Of a stretch of DNA of 64,000 bases, positions 20,697 through 31,797 are shown piece after piece. The notes beneath the pieces were generated by a model. It worked only from the letters and a program-made list of their open reading frames with translations, searched no databases and was not told the origin of the DNA. This DNA is from Martelella limonii (GTDB lineage: Bacteria; Pseudomonadota; Alphaproteobacteria; Rhizobiales; Rhizobiaceae), in the NCBI RefSeq assembly GCF_013344475.1, contig NZ_JABUOU010000001.1, positions 186,001-250,000 of the forward strand. Direction: 5' to 3'. Each line of letters starts with the position of its first letter. Within the stretch, counting starts at the first letter, position 1. Both the position numbers and the translations under genes were made by a program.

Positions 20697-22931
<2,235 letters not shown>

Positions 22932-23039
22932 GTGACGTGGGCATCCCGCTTTGGTTTTCAGACGATATTCGCGTTCCATAGCCGATGTTGCAATGCGACG
23001 CGACAGGGTTTTTTTCGTTTTGCGACTGTGTCCACGCCC

Positions 23040-24494
23040 TCAGCCGCGCCAGTACATCGGCATCAGCACCACGACGATGGTGAAGATTTCGAGACGGCCG
23101 AGCAGCATCAGGATCGAAAGAAGGCAGAGCTCGGGATCGGCAAAGGACGAGAAATTGCCTGCAGGCCCGATGATATCTCCAAGCCCCGGGCCGACATTCG
23201 AAAGGGCCGTGACGACAGCGGTGGTCGAGGTAATCAGGTCATAGCCGAGCAGCGACATCGCCAGGCTTCCGAAGGCCCACAGCAGGATATAGGCGGTGAA
23301 GAACATCGATACCGCGCGCTGGGTTTCCGAATCGACGCCGAGCCTGCCGTAGCGGATCGAATAGACTGCGTTGGGGTAAATCAGTTTCTTCATGCCGGTC
23401 TGCAGCATGTTGAAAAGAATCAGGAAACGATAGGCCTTGATGCCGCCGGCGGTCGAACCCGAGCAGCCGCCCATGAAGGTGAGAAAGAACACCAGCACGA
23501 CTGCGAACGTGCCCCATTGCGAATAGTCCGTGCTCGCAAAGCCGGTCGTCGACAGGATCGAGGATACGTTGAAGAACGACTGGGTGAGCGCTGCGACGAA
23601 GGTCATGCGATCGTTGAGGCTGATGTAGAGCGCCAGGCAGAACACTGCCACGGCCAGATAGCTGAGAAACAGCACGATCTGTGGGTCACGCAGGGCATCC
23701 AGCCTGCCGCGTACGACGAAAACGATCAGGATCGAGAACGGCAGGCTGCACAGCGTCATGAAAAAGCCGGCGATCCAGAGCAGACCCGGATTGTCGAAAT
23801 AACCGAACGAGGCATCATGTGTGGAAAAGCCGCCGGTGGCGACCGTCGTCAGTGCGTGATTGAAAGCATCGAACTGCGACATGCCGGCAATGCCATAGCA
23901 GATGGCGCACACGATCGTGATGCCGACATAGATCGCAAGGAAGGCCCGGGTGAAGCTTGCCATGCGGGCAAACGGCTTGTCGCCGGTGTCCGATGATTCC
24001 ATCTTGAAGAAGGCCATGCCGCCGATCCTGAGGAACGGCAGGATGAACAGGCCGAGCGCCACGATCCCGATGCCGCCGAGCCATTGCAGCAGCGAGCGCC
24101 AGAGAAGGAGCCCGGGCGCCATATGGTCGAGCCCAGTGAGAACGGTGGAGCCGGTGGTCGTGATGGCGGAAATCGATTCGAACACCGATTGTGCGAAGGT
24201 CAGGTCGCCGGCTGCCAGATAGATCGGGATCGCGCCGACGAGCGCGAAGGTGATCCACAGAAGATTGACCAGAAAGAAGCCGAGACGCCGGCTGAAGGGC
24301 GGGGGATTTCCGCGCATGGCAACCGCAGTGACCGCGCTGATGCCGCCGATCATGAAGCCGCACAGGGCAAAGACCTGCCAGTCGTCATTGGCGAAATAGA
24401 GGTCGACCATGGCTGGAACGAACATTGCAGCGGCGAGATAGATCCCGCAAATGGCCGCAATATAGAAGGCAGACCGCAGAAGCGTGGCGTTCAA
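23040..24494 (-). CDS. TrkH family potassium uptake membrane protein
   Basis: A 484-residue inner-membrane K+ translocation subunit. The four pore-loop repeats with their selectivity-filter glycines are visible: AITTTGSTVL near residue 110, LTTVATGGFSTHD near 220, SILSTTGFASTDY near 310, and VVTALSNVGPGLGDI near 430. GGCSGSTAGGIKAYRFLIL near 350 is also characteristic. About ten further hydrophobic helices surround these. TrkH needs a cytosolic TrkA regulator; none is adjacent. Single gene on the minus strand, divergent from ilvA. Confidence 0.93.
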   Translation of the reverse strand: MNATLLRSAFYIAAICGIYLAAAMFVPAMVDLYFANDDWQVFALCGFMIGGISAVTAVAMRGNPPPFSRRLGFFLVNLLWITFALVGAIPIYLAAGDLTFAQSVFESISAITTTGSTVLTGLDHMAPGLLLWRSLLQWLGGIGIVALGLFILPFLRIGGMAFFKMESSDTGDKPFARMASFTRAFLAIYVGITIVCAICYGIAGMSQFDAFNHALTTVATGGFSTHDASFGYFDNPGLLWIAGFFMTLCSLPFSILIVFVVRGRLDALRDPQIVLFLSYLAVAVFCLALYISLNDRMTFVAALTQSFFNVSSILSTTGFASTDYSQWGTFAVVLVFFLTFMGGCSGSTAGGIKAYRFLILFNMLQTGMKKLIYPNAVYSIRYGRLGVDSETQRAVSMFFTAYILLWAFGSLAMSLLGYDLITSTTAVVTALSNVGPGLGDIIGPAGNFSSFADPELCLLSILMLLGRLEIFTIVVVLMPMYWRG

Positions 24495-24597
24495 GGGTCA
24501 GTTCCCTGTCATATTCTCTTATCAGATACGGGCTTTTTCCAGACCCGGTTTCTATGCCATAGCCGTGTAGACCGACAAACTCAATGGGAAGCAGGAA

Positions 24598-25848
24598 ATG
24601 CGTGACAATGTGATTGCGGCAAAGACCGCCCTCAGAGACCTGTGCGACCCGACGCCCCTGCAGCGCAATGTCCATCTGAGCGCCAAATTCGATGCCGATA
24701 TCTACCTGAAGCGCGAGGACCTGTCGCCCGTGCGTTCCTACAAGCTGCGTGGCGCCTTCAATTTCATGCGCAAGCGCATGGGAGGCGAGGGCGCGGAGAA
24801 GCTGTTCGTGTGCGCTTCCGCCGGAAACCATGCGCAGGGCTTTGCCTTCTGCTGCAGGCATTTTGGGGTGAATGGCGTCGTCTTCATGCCGGTCACCACG
24901 CCGCAGCAGAAGATCGACAAGACCAGGACCTTCGGCGAGGGCTTCATCCGCATCGAGCTTGTCGGCGATATTTTCGATGTCTGCTACGGCGCCGCGCGCG
25001 CCTTTGCGGCGGATCACGATGGCATCCTGGTGCCCCCCTTCGACGATCCCGATATCATCGAGGGGCAGGCGACGGTCGCAAGCGAGATCGAGGAGCAATG
25101 GCCGGAAGGCGAGGATCCGTTCGATCTGATCGTGATGCCGGTAGGCGGCGGTGGCCTTGCAGCCGGCGTCACCAGCTATTTCGCGGATCGCCTGCCGGAC
25201 CGGGCCTATCTCTTCACCGAGCCGGAGGGCGCGCCGAGCCTCAAGCGCGCGCTCACCGACGGGGCGGTGGTGACGCTCGACGAGGTCGACAATTTCGTCG
25301 ATGGCGCAGCCGTTGCCCGCATCGGGGATGCCAATTTCGAAGCGCTGAAGCGTTTTTCGGCGGACCAGGTCATGGCCGTTCCCGAAAACGCGCTGTGCGT
25401 GACGATGACGGAGATGCTCAATGTCGAGGGCGTTGTGCTGGAGCCCGCCGGCGCGCTCGCGCTGACGGCGCTTTCGCGGATGCCTGCCGAAGAGGTGAGG
25501 GGGCGGCGGATCGTCGTTCTGGTATCGGGCGGCAATTTCGACTTCGACCGTCTGCCGGACGTGAAGGAGCGGGCGATGCGCTATCTGGGCGTGAAGAAGT
25601 ATCTGGTCCTGCGGCTGCCGCAGCGGCCGGGCGCCCTGAAGGATTTTCTTGCGCTTCTCGGACCGGATGACGATATCGCGCGTTTCGAGTATCTGAAGAA
25701 GTCGGCCCGCAATTTCGGCTCTATCCTGATCGGGATCGAGACGTCGAGGCCGGAGAATTTCGGTGTCCTGTTCGAAAATCTTGCCCGGAACGGGCTCAAA
25801 TATCAGGATATCACTGACAACGAGGTTTTGGCGAACCTCATCATCTGA
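24598..25848 (+). CDS. ilvA: threonine ammonia-lyase (threonine dehydratase)
   Basis: A 416-residue PLP enzyme that deaminates threonine to 2-oxobutyrate. The PLP lysine lies in SPVRSYKLRGAFNFM near residue 50, the phosphate loop is VMPVGGGGLAAGVTSYF near 180, and SAGNHAQGFAFCCRHF near 75 is diagnostic. A short ACT-like regulatory segment occupies the C-terminal 85 residues (YLVLRLPQRPGALKDFLALLGP...). This single-regulatory-domain architecture fits the shorter, often isoleucine-sensitive biosynthetic type; catabolic use is possible. GCAGGAA precedes the ATG. A 59-bp gap separates it from the HlyU gene. Confidence 0.92.
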   Translation: MRDNVIAAKTALRDLCDPTPLQRNVHLSAKFDADIYLKREDLSPVRSYKLRGAFNFMRKRMGGEGAEKLFVCASAGNHAQGFAFCCRHFGVNGVVFMPVTTPQQKIDKTRTFGEGFIRIELVGDIFDVCYGAARAFAADHDGILVPPFDDPDIIEGQATVASEIEEQWPEGEDPFDLIVMPVGGGGLAAGVTSYFADRLPDRAYLFTEPEGAPSLKRALTDGAVVTLDEVDNFVDGAAVARIGDANFEALKRFSADQVMAVPENALCVTMTEMLNVEGVVLEPAGALALTALSRMPAEEVRGRRIVVLVSGGNFDFDRLPDVKERAMRYLGVKKYLVLRLPQRPGALKDFLALLGPDDDIARFEYLKKSARNFGSILIGIETSRPENFGVLFENLARNGLKYQDITDNEVLANLII

Positions 25849-25907
25849 TCGTGCATGCTGGCGCGCCTAGTGCCGATCGGCTAAAATGACCAAAAGGAGT
25901 TTGCAAG

Positions 25908-26231
25908 ATGGCATCGTTTTTTTCACGCATCGGTTCAATGTTTTCCGGCGGCGGCAATGCCGGCAAGGAGAATGAGCAGGCGGTGAAATCGATCGTTCAC
26001 GACGAATGCATCATCTTTGCCGAGCCTGCCAAGGAAGGGTCCCAATATCGTCTGCAGGGCCGAATCGAGAAGGACGTCAACGACGAGACGCTGACGCGCA
26101 CCTTCATCCGCGCCGATCTGTTCTCCTCGCAGGACGAAGCGATCGAGTGGACCTTCCGCAAGGGCCGGCAGATCATCGACCAGAACGGCAAGAGCCTGTT
26201 CTCCGACGGTGCTAAAAGCCGGACAGCCTGA
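25908..26231 (+). CDS. HlyU family protein
   Basis: A 107-residue protein matching the HlyU transcriptional-activator family (PF10115-type): MASFFSRIGSMFSGGG..., IVHDECIIFAEPAKEGSQYRLQGRIEKDVN, FIRADLFSSQDEAIEWTFRKGRQIIDQNGKSLF. Despite the name, it has no helix-turn-helix and the rhizobial members are essentially uncharacterised. Vibrio HlyU, the namesake regulator, is an ArsR-fold protein, so function should not be transferred. AAAGGAG lies about 9 bp before the ATG. A clear hairpin terminator follows. Confidence 0.82.
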   Translation: MASFFSRIGSMFSGGGNAGKENEQAVKSIVHDECIIFAEPAKEGSQYRLQGRIEKDVNDETLTRTFIRADLFSSQDEAIEWTFRKGRQIIDQNGKSLFSDGAKSRTA

Positions 26232-26236
26232 TTCGC

Positions 26237-26255
26237 AGAGCCGCCATGCGGCTCT
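26237..26255 (+). terminator. terminator after HlyU-family gene
   Basis: AGAGCCGC, loop cat, GCGGCTCT, then CTCTT, located 6 bp after the stop codon. Confidence 0.75.
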
Positions 26256-26319
26256 CTCTTCCGGAAGCGAATTCATCCGGCTTTATTTGCGCAGCCGTCA
26301 GCGCGCCTGCCGCAGGCGG

Positions 26320-26547
26320 CTAGAAATGGAAGATCAGCAGATAGCTGGTCAGGATCGCAATACCGAAAAACGACAGCCAAACAGGCATGTAATGTGGTGC
26401 AGCCGCAGGTATGTTAGTGTTGCGTTCCCGCTCTATGACAGCGCCATCATGGGTCTCAAGCGCAGAAAGACTGTAGCTGCCGCACCGTTTGCACACGCGG
26501 CCAGTCGCCTGCACCATCATGCAGTCGATGCATTTATACGTAGCCAT
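26320..26547 (-). CDS. small zinc-ribbon protein with C-terminal membrane helix
   Basis: A 75-residue protein I do not recognise. Near the N-terminus are two CxxC pairs (YKCIDCMMV and VCKRCGSYSL) that would form a treble-clef or zinc-ribbon site. A polar linker follows, then one hydrophobic segment at the extreme C-terminus (MPVWLSFFGIAILTSYLLIFHF), giving a tail-anchored layout. ATG 26547 was chosen because AGGAG lies 8 bp upstream; the ATG at 26553 would be too close to that site. It converges on the HlyU gene. Surrounding DNA is more AT-rich than the flanking genes. Confidence 0.65.
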   Translation of the reverse strand: MATYKCIDCMMVQATGRVCKRCGSYSLSALETHDGAVIERERNTNIPAAAPHYMPVWLSFFGIAILTSYLLIFHF

Positions 26548-26918
26548 GTTCATTTCTCCTCTTGCGGAGAAGTTAGTATGGTTTACGCATTTGATCAACT
26601 CAGTCTGCTTAAATAGTCAATACTTAACAGAAGCTAAAAACGTGGGCTTATCCTTACGTTCCAATCCTCTTGTAAATAGCCTCAAAAATTAAACCGTTTG
26701 TATTTCGAGAGCGGCTTCTGTTTTTAAAGCGAATCTTCACGCGCAGCGCCCTCGCATCATCGGCGGGCGGTTCGACAGTCGCGCGTTAAACTTGAAGGCC
26801 GGTTCCCGTGTGAAGTCAGTCTTTCGCGCAAGCCGGCGTGGAGGGGGGGCGAACGCGCAAACACGATCACGCCCTGAAGAGCCGGACATATGGAAATGAA
26901 ATTGTAAGGGAAGAAGAA
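26548..26918. other. intergenic region without a recognisable gene
   Basis: 371 bp between the zinc-ribbon gene and tRNA-Val. It is AT-rich from about 26570 to 26740 and contains no supported ORF, hairpin or repeat that I can see. It presumably contains the promoter of the zinc-ribbon gene and the end of the tRNA-Val transcript. Confidence 0.6.
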
Positions 26919-26994
26919 TGGTGGGCGATGAGAGACTCGAACTCCCGACATCCTCGGTGTAAACGAGGCGCTCTACCAACTGAGCTAATCGCCC
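26919..26994 (-). tRNA. tRNA-Val (anticodon UAC)
   Basis: A cloverleaf on the minus strand: acceptor GGGCGAT pairs with ATCGCCC, D-arm TTAGCTCAGTTGGTAGAGC, anticodon stem CCTCG/CGAGG around TTTACAC with anticodon TAC, and T-arm GGGAGTTCGAGTCTCTC. Discriminator A, and the CCA end is encoded. A candidate promoter TTGCGG, 17 bp, TATTTC lies at 27041-27013 on the same strand. Confidence 0.97.
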
Positions 26995-27513
26995 GCCCGT
27001 GTTGGTGGCCGTGAAATATGCGGATCGCGCGAAAACCGCAAGAGGGTTTTGCCGGTTTTTTGATTTTTTTTTCATTTTCGCACAGCAGAAAGCCGCAGCT
27101 CCGGGGCATCGGGCTCAACGGTGCTGTTTCCGTCTTCTTGTGAAAGGCTGGCCAATCGCTCTGTAGAGGGATGGTCGGCTCTCTATAGAGCGGGTGTCCG
27201 GCTAAAAAGAGGAGACCTCTGCCAAGGCGGGAGGGGGCTCCATTAATGTCCGGATTCGACAGCCGCGAGGATGGCGGCCTCACTTAATAAGGAGGGGGAA
27301 TAGCATCGCAGACGCGCCCGATTTGGAAAAAAAGCGCTGGCTTTAAAGAGCCGTTTGCCGTGTTTCCGGGAGGCGCAGAACAGGGCTCCGCAAAAAAATG
27401 AAAAATGCGCGAAAAGATGATTGACACTTCGAGGCGACCCCCTTAGAAACCCGCTCACACCGACAGACGAAGCGCTTCGAAAACAAGCGATTGAGACTGA
27501 AACGGTGCAAAGC
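26995..27513. other. intergenic region holding the tRNA promoters
   Basis: 519 bp between two divergent tRNAs. On the right, TTGACA (27421-27426), 17 bp, TAGAAA (27444-27449) is a good promoter for tRNA-Asp. On the left, TTGCGG/TATTTC (27041-27013, minus) serves tRNA-Val. Between them is a short duplicated motif (GCTCTGTAGAG near 27158 and GCTCTCTATAGAG near 27178) but no supported gene. Confidence 0.55.
27421..27449 (+). promoter_or_regulatory. tRNA-Asp promoter
   Basis: TTGACA at 27421-27426 and TAGAAA at 27444-27449 with the ideal 17-bp spacer, ending 64 bp upstream of the mature tRNA-Asp 5' end. Confidence 0.6.
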
Positions 27514-27590
27514 GCGGGTGTAGCTCAGCTGGTTAGAGTGCCGGCCTGTCACGCCGGAGGTCGCGGGTTCGAGCCCCGTCACTCGCGCCA
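27514..27590 (+). tRNA. tRNA-Asp (anticodon GUC)
   Basis: Acceptor GCGGGTG pairs with CACTCGC (one G-T pair), D-arm TAGCTCAGCTGGTTAGAG, anticodon stem CCGGC/GCCGG around CTGTCAC with anticodon GTC, T-arm GCGGGTTCGAGCCCCGT, discriminator G, encoded CCA. It lies 335 bp upstream of nuoA. Confidence 0.97.
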
Positions 27591-27925
27591 TTTCTTCTTT
27601 CACTGACATTGTCATGAAGACTTGAAAAGCGGTTGCTCATGGGCGCCGCTTGTCTGATTCCTGCGCCCTGCATCCGGGAGCGGTTGCGCTTTGACGGCGC
27701 ATTCCTTTTCGCAGCATTTTGTCGCAGGCTGCGCCTTGCATGCTGCCTGTTGCTCGCGGCAAGGGTGTGAAACTTTGCTGCAGCGCGATGAAATGGATTT
27801 GAATGTCTTGCGCGCGCGCCCTTGCTGCGCTAGTCACGAGCCCGACATCTATCAATTTTCTGTCTCGCGGTTTATCCTGCGGGTGCGCTGACCCCGGGCG
27901 CCTCAAAACGGCAAGGGTGTTTTAT
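27591..27925. other. nuo operon upstream region
   Basis: 335 bp between tRNA-Asp and nuoA. It should hold the nuo promoter and leader, but I found no convincing -35/-10 pair; the sequence is GC-rich with several short GCGC runs (near 27810-27820). No supported gene on either strand. Confidence 0.5.
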
Positions 27926-28291
27926 ATGGCTGAAGTCCTCAGTTCCTATATTCCGATCGTCATCTTTATCGCTATCTGTCTCATCATCGGGCTGGCCTTG
28001 ATGGTTGCGCCCTTCGCTCTGGCGTTCAAGGCGCCCGACGCGGAAAAGCTGTCCGCATACGAGTGCGGCTTCAACGCCTTTGATGATGCGCGCATGAAGT
28101 TCGACATCCGCTTCTATCTCGTGGCAATCCTCTTTATCATCTTCGATCTCGAAGTTGCCTTCCTGTTTCCGTGGGCGGCGTCCTTCGGCAATATCGGCTG
28201 GTTCGGGTTCTGGTCGATGATGGTGTTCCTGGCGGTTCTGACCATCGGGTTCATCTATGAATGGAAGAAAGGAGCGCTGGAATGGGAATGA
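27926..28291 (+). CDS. nuoA: NADH-quinone oxidoreductase subunit A
   Basis: A 121-residue membrane subunit of proton-pumping complex I. It has three transmembrane helices, the first being [20 protein letters not shown]. The conserved loop [43 protein letters not shown] lies between helices 1 and 2 near the quinone site. The start is the ATG at 27926, preceded by AAGGG. It is the first gene of the nuo operon, and its stop overlaps the start region of nuoB. Confidence 0.97.
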   Translation: MAEVLSSYIPIVIFIAICLIIGLALMVAPFALAFKAPDAEKLSAYECGFNAFDDARMKFDIRFYLVAILFIIFDLEVAFLFPWAASFGNIGWFGFWSMMVFLAVLTIGFIYEWKKGALEWE

Positions 28292-28860
28292 GCACCAACG
28301 AGACGCTGGTTGCGCCTCAGCCGCGCGGGATCATCGATCCGGCGACCAACAAGCCCATTGGCGCGGATGACCGCTATTTCGGCGAGATCAACGACGAACT
28401 CGCCGACAAGGGCTTTCTTGTCACCTCTTCGGCGCAGCTCATCACCTGGGCGCGCACCGGTTCGCTGATGTGGATGCAGTTCGGTCTGGCCTGCTGCGCC
28501 GTGGAAATGATGCAGATGTCGATGCCGCGCTATGACTGCGAGCGCTTCGGGTTCGCACCGCGCGCCTCGCCGCGCCAGTCGGATGTGATGATCGTTGCCG
28601 GCACGCTGACCAACAAGATGGCGCCCGCGCTTCGCAAGGTCTATGACCAGATGCCGGAGCCGCGCTACGTCATCTCGATGGGATCCTGCGCCAATGGCGG
28701 CGGCTACTATCACTATTCCTACTCGGTGGTGCGTGGTTGCGACCGCGTGGTTCCGGTCGACATCTACGTACCTGGCTGTCCGCCCACCGCCGAAGCGCTG
28801 CTTTACGGTGTTCTTCTGCTGCAGAAGAAAATCCGGCGCACCGGTACGATCGAGCGATAG
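28282..28860 (+). CDS. nuoB: NADH-quinone oxidoreductase subunit B
   Basis: A 192-residue peripheral-arm subunit that carries the terminal [4Fe-4S] cluster N2, which passes electrons to quinone. Ligand motifs are [19 protein letters not shown] near residue 64 and [45 protein letters not shown] near 130-165. GGAG is 7 bp before the ATG at 28282; an alternative ATG two codons later overlaps the nuoA stop. Translationally coupled to nuoA. Confidence 0.97.
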   Translation: MGMSTNETLVAPQPRGIIDPATNKPIGADDRYFGEINDELADKGFLVTSSAQLITWARTGSLMWMQFGLACCAVEMMQMSMPRYDCERFGFAPRASPRQSDVMIVAGTLTNKMAPALRKVYDQMPEPRYVISMGSCANGGGYYHYSYSVVRGCDRVVPVDIYVPGCPPTAEALLYGVLLLQKKIRRTGTIER

Positions 28861-28868
28861 GGGTTGAT

Positions 28869-29468
28869 ATGAGCGAAGTCCTCAACGAGCTTGGCGCGCA
28901 CATTCGCGAAACATGCGATGGCACGCCGGCTGTGTCGTTTTCTCATGGTGAGCTCACCATCTCGGCCACGCCGGAAAACATCGTCGATGTCGCCAAGTTC
29001 CTGCGCGATGACGGCCAGTGCGGTTTCGTCTGCATCATCGATATCTGCGGTGTCGACTGGCCGACGCGCGAAAAGCGCTTCGATGTTGTCTATCACCTGC
29101 TGTCGCCGACCCAGAACGCCCGCATCCGCATCAAGCTGGAAGTCGGCGAGGATGAGGTCGTGCCCTCGATCACATCGATTTTCCCCGGCGCCGACTGGTT
29201 CGAGCGCGAGACCTGGGACATGTACGGCATTCCCTTCAGCGGCCATCCGGACCTGCGCCGGATCCTCACCGATTACGGTTTCGAGGGGCATCCGCTGCGC
29301 AAGGATTTTCCGACCACCGGTTTCGTCGAGCTGCGCTACGACGAGGAAGCCAAGCGCGTGATTTACGAGCCGGTCGAACTCCGGCAGGAATACCGCAGCT
29401 TCGATTTCCTCTCGCCCTGGGAAGGGACCGAATATGTGCTTCCCGGCGATGAAAAGGCGAATGGCTGA
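28869..29468 (+). CDS. nuoC: NADH-quinone oxidoreductase subunit C
   Basis: A 199-residue hydrophilic connecting subunit (30-kDa subunit homologue). Characteristic blocks are [41 protein letters not shown] near residue 55-95, the signature [41 protein letters not shown] near 115-155, and [12 protein letters not shown] at the end. It is a separate gene rather than the nuoCD fusion of enterobacteria. It begins 8 bp after nuoB. Confidence 0.97.
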   Translation: MSEVLNELGAHIRETCDGTPAVSFSHGELTISATPENIVDVAKFLRDDGQCGFVCIIDICGVDWPTREKRFDVVYHLLSPTQNARIRIKLEVGEDEVVPSITSIFPGADWFERETWDMYGIPFSGHPDLRRILTDYGFEGHPLRKDFPTTGFVELRYDEEAKRVIYEPVELRQEYRSFDFLSPWEGTEYVLPGDEKANG

Positions 29469-29506
29469 GCCGAACCCCAATTTCCTGAGCGCGGAGCGCC
29501 TTGACC

Positions 29507-30697
29507 ATGACTGAACATAATGTCCGCAACTTCACGATCAACTTCGGGCCGGAGCATCCTTCCGCCCACGGTGTGTTGCGACTGGTGCTGGAGCTTGACG
29601 GCGAAATCGTCGAGCGCGTCGATCCGCATATCGGCCTGCTTCACCGCGGTACCGAGAAGCTGATCGAGACCAAGACCTATCTTCAGGCCGTGCCCTATTT
29701 CGACCGGCTCGACTATGTCGCGCCGATGAACCAGGAGCATGCTTTCGCGCTGGCCGTGGAAAAGCTTCTGGAAGTCGAAATTCCGATTCGCGGCCAGTTG
29801 ATCCGCGTGCTGTTCTCCGAGATCGGCCGCGTTCTCAACCATCTCCTGAACGCCACCACCGCCGCCATGGACGTCGGCGCGCTGACGCCGCCGCTCTGGG
29901 GCTTCGAAGAGCGCGAAAAGCTGATGGTTTTCTACGAGCGCGCCTGCGGCGCGCGCATGCATGCGGCCTATTTCCGTCCCGGCGGCGTGCACCAGGATCT
30001 TCCGCCTGAGCTCGTCGAGGATATCGGCAAGTGGTGCGAGCAGTTTCCCGCCAAGCTTAACGATATTGAAGCGCTTCTCGCCGGCAACCGCATCTTCAAG
30101 CAACGTAATGTCGATATCGGCGTGATCTCGCTCGAAGACGCCTTCGCCTGGGGCTTCTCCGGCGTGATGGTGCGCGGTTCGGGCGCTGCCTGGGACCTGC
30201 GCCGCGCGCAGCCCTACGAGTGCTATAACGACATGGACTTCGATGTCGTGATCGGCAAGAACGGCGACTGCTATGACCGCTGGGTCGTCCGCATCAACGA
30301 GATGCGCGAATCGGTGAAGATCATGAAGCAGTGCGTCGAGCGGCTTCTGGGCGACGCCAAGCTTGGTCCGTTCAACTCGATGGATGGCAAGGTCGTGCCG
30401 CCGAAGCGCGGCCAGATGAAGCGCTCGATGGAAGCGCTGATCCACCACTTCAAGCTCTATACCGAGGGCTATCACGTGCCCGAAGGCGAGGTCTATGCGG
30501 CCGTCGAGGCGCCCAAGGGCGAGTTCGGCGTCTATCTCGTCTCCGATGGCACCAACAAGCCCTATCGCTGCAAGATTCGCGCGCCGGGCTTTGCCCACCT
30601 CTCGGCCATGGATTTCATGTCCAAGGGCCACCAGCTTGCCGACGTGACCGCCATTATCGGCACGCTCGACATCGTGTTCGGCGAGGTGGACCGGTGA
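29507..30697 (+). CDS. nuoD: NADH-quinone oxidoreductase subunit D
   Basis: A 396-residue 49-kDa subunit homologue that forms the quinone-binding cavity with NuoB. It carries [21 protein letters not shown] and [14 protein letters not shown] at the N-terminus (quinone-site His and loop), [24 protein letters not shown] near 70, and [37 protein letters not shown] at the C-terminus. ATG 29507 gives the family N-terminus MTEHNVRNF; a TTG two codons upstream is closer to the GGAG and cannot be excluded. Confidence 0.97.
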   Translation: MTEHNVRNFTINFGPEHPSAHGVLRLVLELDGEIVERVDPHIGLLHRGTEKLIETKTYLQAVPYFDRLDYVAPMNQEHAFALAVEKLLEVEIPIRGQLIRVLFSEIGRVLNHLLNATTAAMDVGALTPPLWGFEEREKLMVFYERACGARMHAAYFRPGGVHQDLPPELVEDIGKWCEQFPAKLNDIEALLAGNRIFKQRNVDIGVISLEDAFAWGFSGVMVRGSGAAWDLRRAQPYECYNDMDFDVVIGKNGDCYDRWVVRINEMRESVKIMKQCVERLLGDAKLGPFNSMDGKVVPPKRGQMKRSMEALIHHFKLYTEGYHVPEGEVYAAVEAPKGEFGVYLVSDGTNKPYRCKIRAPGFAHLSAMDFMSKGHQLADVTAIIGTLDIVFGEVDR

Positions 30698-30819
30698 GCG
30701 CTGAGGCCGCAAGAACTGCAGGAATCGTTTCCGAATGTCCCGTGCCGGTTGCAGACCGGCGGCAGAACGTGGGATATGCGGGAGCCGTGATGACAACCTC
30801 CGAAGAGGTGTAAGAAAGC

Positions 30820-31788
30820 ATGTCCGTTCGTCGATTAGCCGATGAGAATGTCCAGCCGGCCGATTTCGCGTTTTCCGAGGAGAACGTGCGTTGGGCCGAG
30901 GCCACGATCCGTAAATATCCGGAAGGCCGCCAGCAGTCCGCCGTGATCCCGCTTCTGATGCGGGCGCAGGATCAGGAAGGCTGGGTGACCCGTGCCGCGA
31001 TCGAAAAGGTTGCCGACATGCTGTCGATGCCGCTGATCCGGGTTCTGGAAGTGGCGACCTTCTACACCCAGTTCCAGTTGAAGCCGGTCGGCACGAATGC
31101 GCACATCCAGGTTTGCGGCACGACGCCCTGCATGCTGCGCGGCGCGGGCGACCTGATCAAGGTCTGCAAGAAGAAGATCAATGCCGCTCCCTTCGAGACC
31201 AATGAAGAGGGCACGATGTCATGGGAAGAGGTCGAGTGCCTCGGCGCCTGCGCCAATGCGCCTATGGTGATGATCTTCAAGGACGTCTACGAAGATCTGA
31301 CGCCCGAGCGGATGGAAGAGATCATCGACGCTTTCGAAGCTGGTCGTGGCTCCGAGATCAAGCCCGGCCCGCAGGTCGATCGCTGGCTGTCCGCGCCCGA
31401 GGGCGGGTTCACCGCGCTGACGGAAGAAGGCGAGGGGGCTCTCGAGTCGGACGACACCGATGCCACCGAGACTGGCGCGGGTTCGAAGGAGGCGATCAGT
31501 GGCGCGAAGGGCGATCGCCCGCCGGCGCCTGCGGATAAGCCTGCCGAAGTCGACGATCTGACCCAGATGGCAGGGGTAGGTCCCAAGATCGCGGGTCTGC
31601 TGAACGATATCGGCATCTATAAATTCGAACAGATCGCGGCCTGGACGCCGAGCGAATGCGCCTGGGTCAACGATTCGCTGAAGCTCGGCGGTCGTATCGA
31701 GCGCGACGAATGGGTCCGTCAGGCCGGCGTGCTGGCCAAGGGCGGCATCGAGGAATACGAAAAAGTATTCGGCAGAACAGCGCGGTAG
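30820..31788 (+). CDS. nuoE: NADH-quinone oxidoreductase subunit E with C-terminal extension
   Basis: A 322-residue 24-kDa subunit homologue. Residues 1-175 are the thioredoxin-fold NuoE with [2Fe-2S] cluster N1a ligands [11 protein letters not shown] near 104 and [14 protein letters not shown] near 142. The family normally ends near 160-240. Here an acidic, low-complexity linker (about 205-250, rich in E, D, T, P) leads to a helix-hairpin-helix-like tail, [30 protein letters not shown], from residue 248. Such tails occur in rhizobial NuoE, but their role is unknown. A 122-bp gap separates it from nuoD. Confidence 0.96.
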   Translation: MSVRRLADENVQPADFAFSEENVRWAEATIRKYPEGRQQSAVIPLLMRAQDQEGWVTRAAIEKVADMLSMPLIRVLEVATFYTQFQLKPVGTNAHIQVCGTTPCMLRGAGDLIKVCKKKINAAPFETNEEGTMSWEEVECLGACANAPMVMIFKDVYEDLTPERMEEIIDAFEAGRGSEIKPGPQVDRWLSAPEGGFTALTEEGEGALESDDTDATETGAGSKEAISGAKGDRPPAPADKPAEVDDLTQMAGVGPKIAGLLNDIGIYKFEQIAAWTPSECAWVNDSLKLGGRIERDEWVRQAGVLAKGGIEEYEKVFGRTAR

Positions 31789-31797
31789 GAGTGAAGC

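Noticed and set aside
27637-27906. 89-codon minus-strand frame upstream of nuoA
   Set aside because: No ribosome-binding site, low-complexity Arg/Ala/Gln-rich translation, and it covers the likely nuo promoter.
30694-30813. 39-codon frame between nuoD and nuoE starting with GTG overlapping the nuoD stop
   Set aside because: Overlap and position are suggestive, but there is no ribosome-binding site apart from nuoD's own coding sequence, and the translation (rich in A, V, R) shows no fold. Left unannotated.
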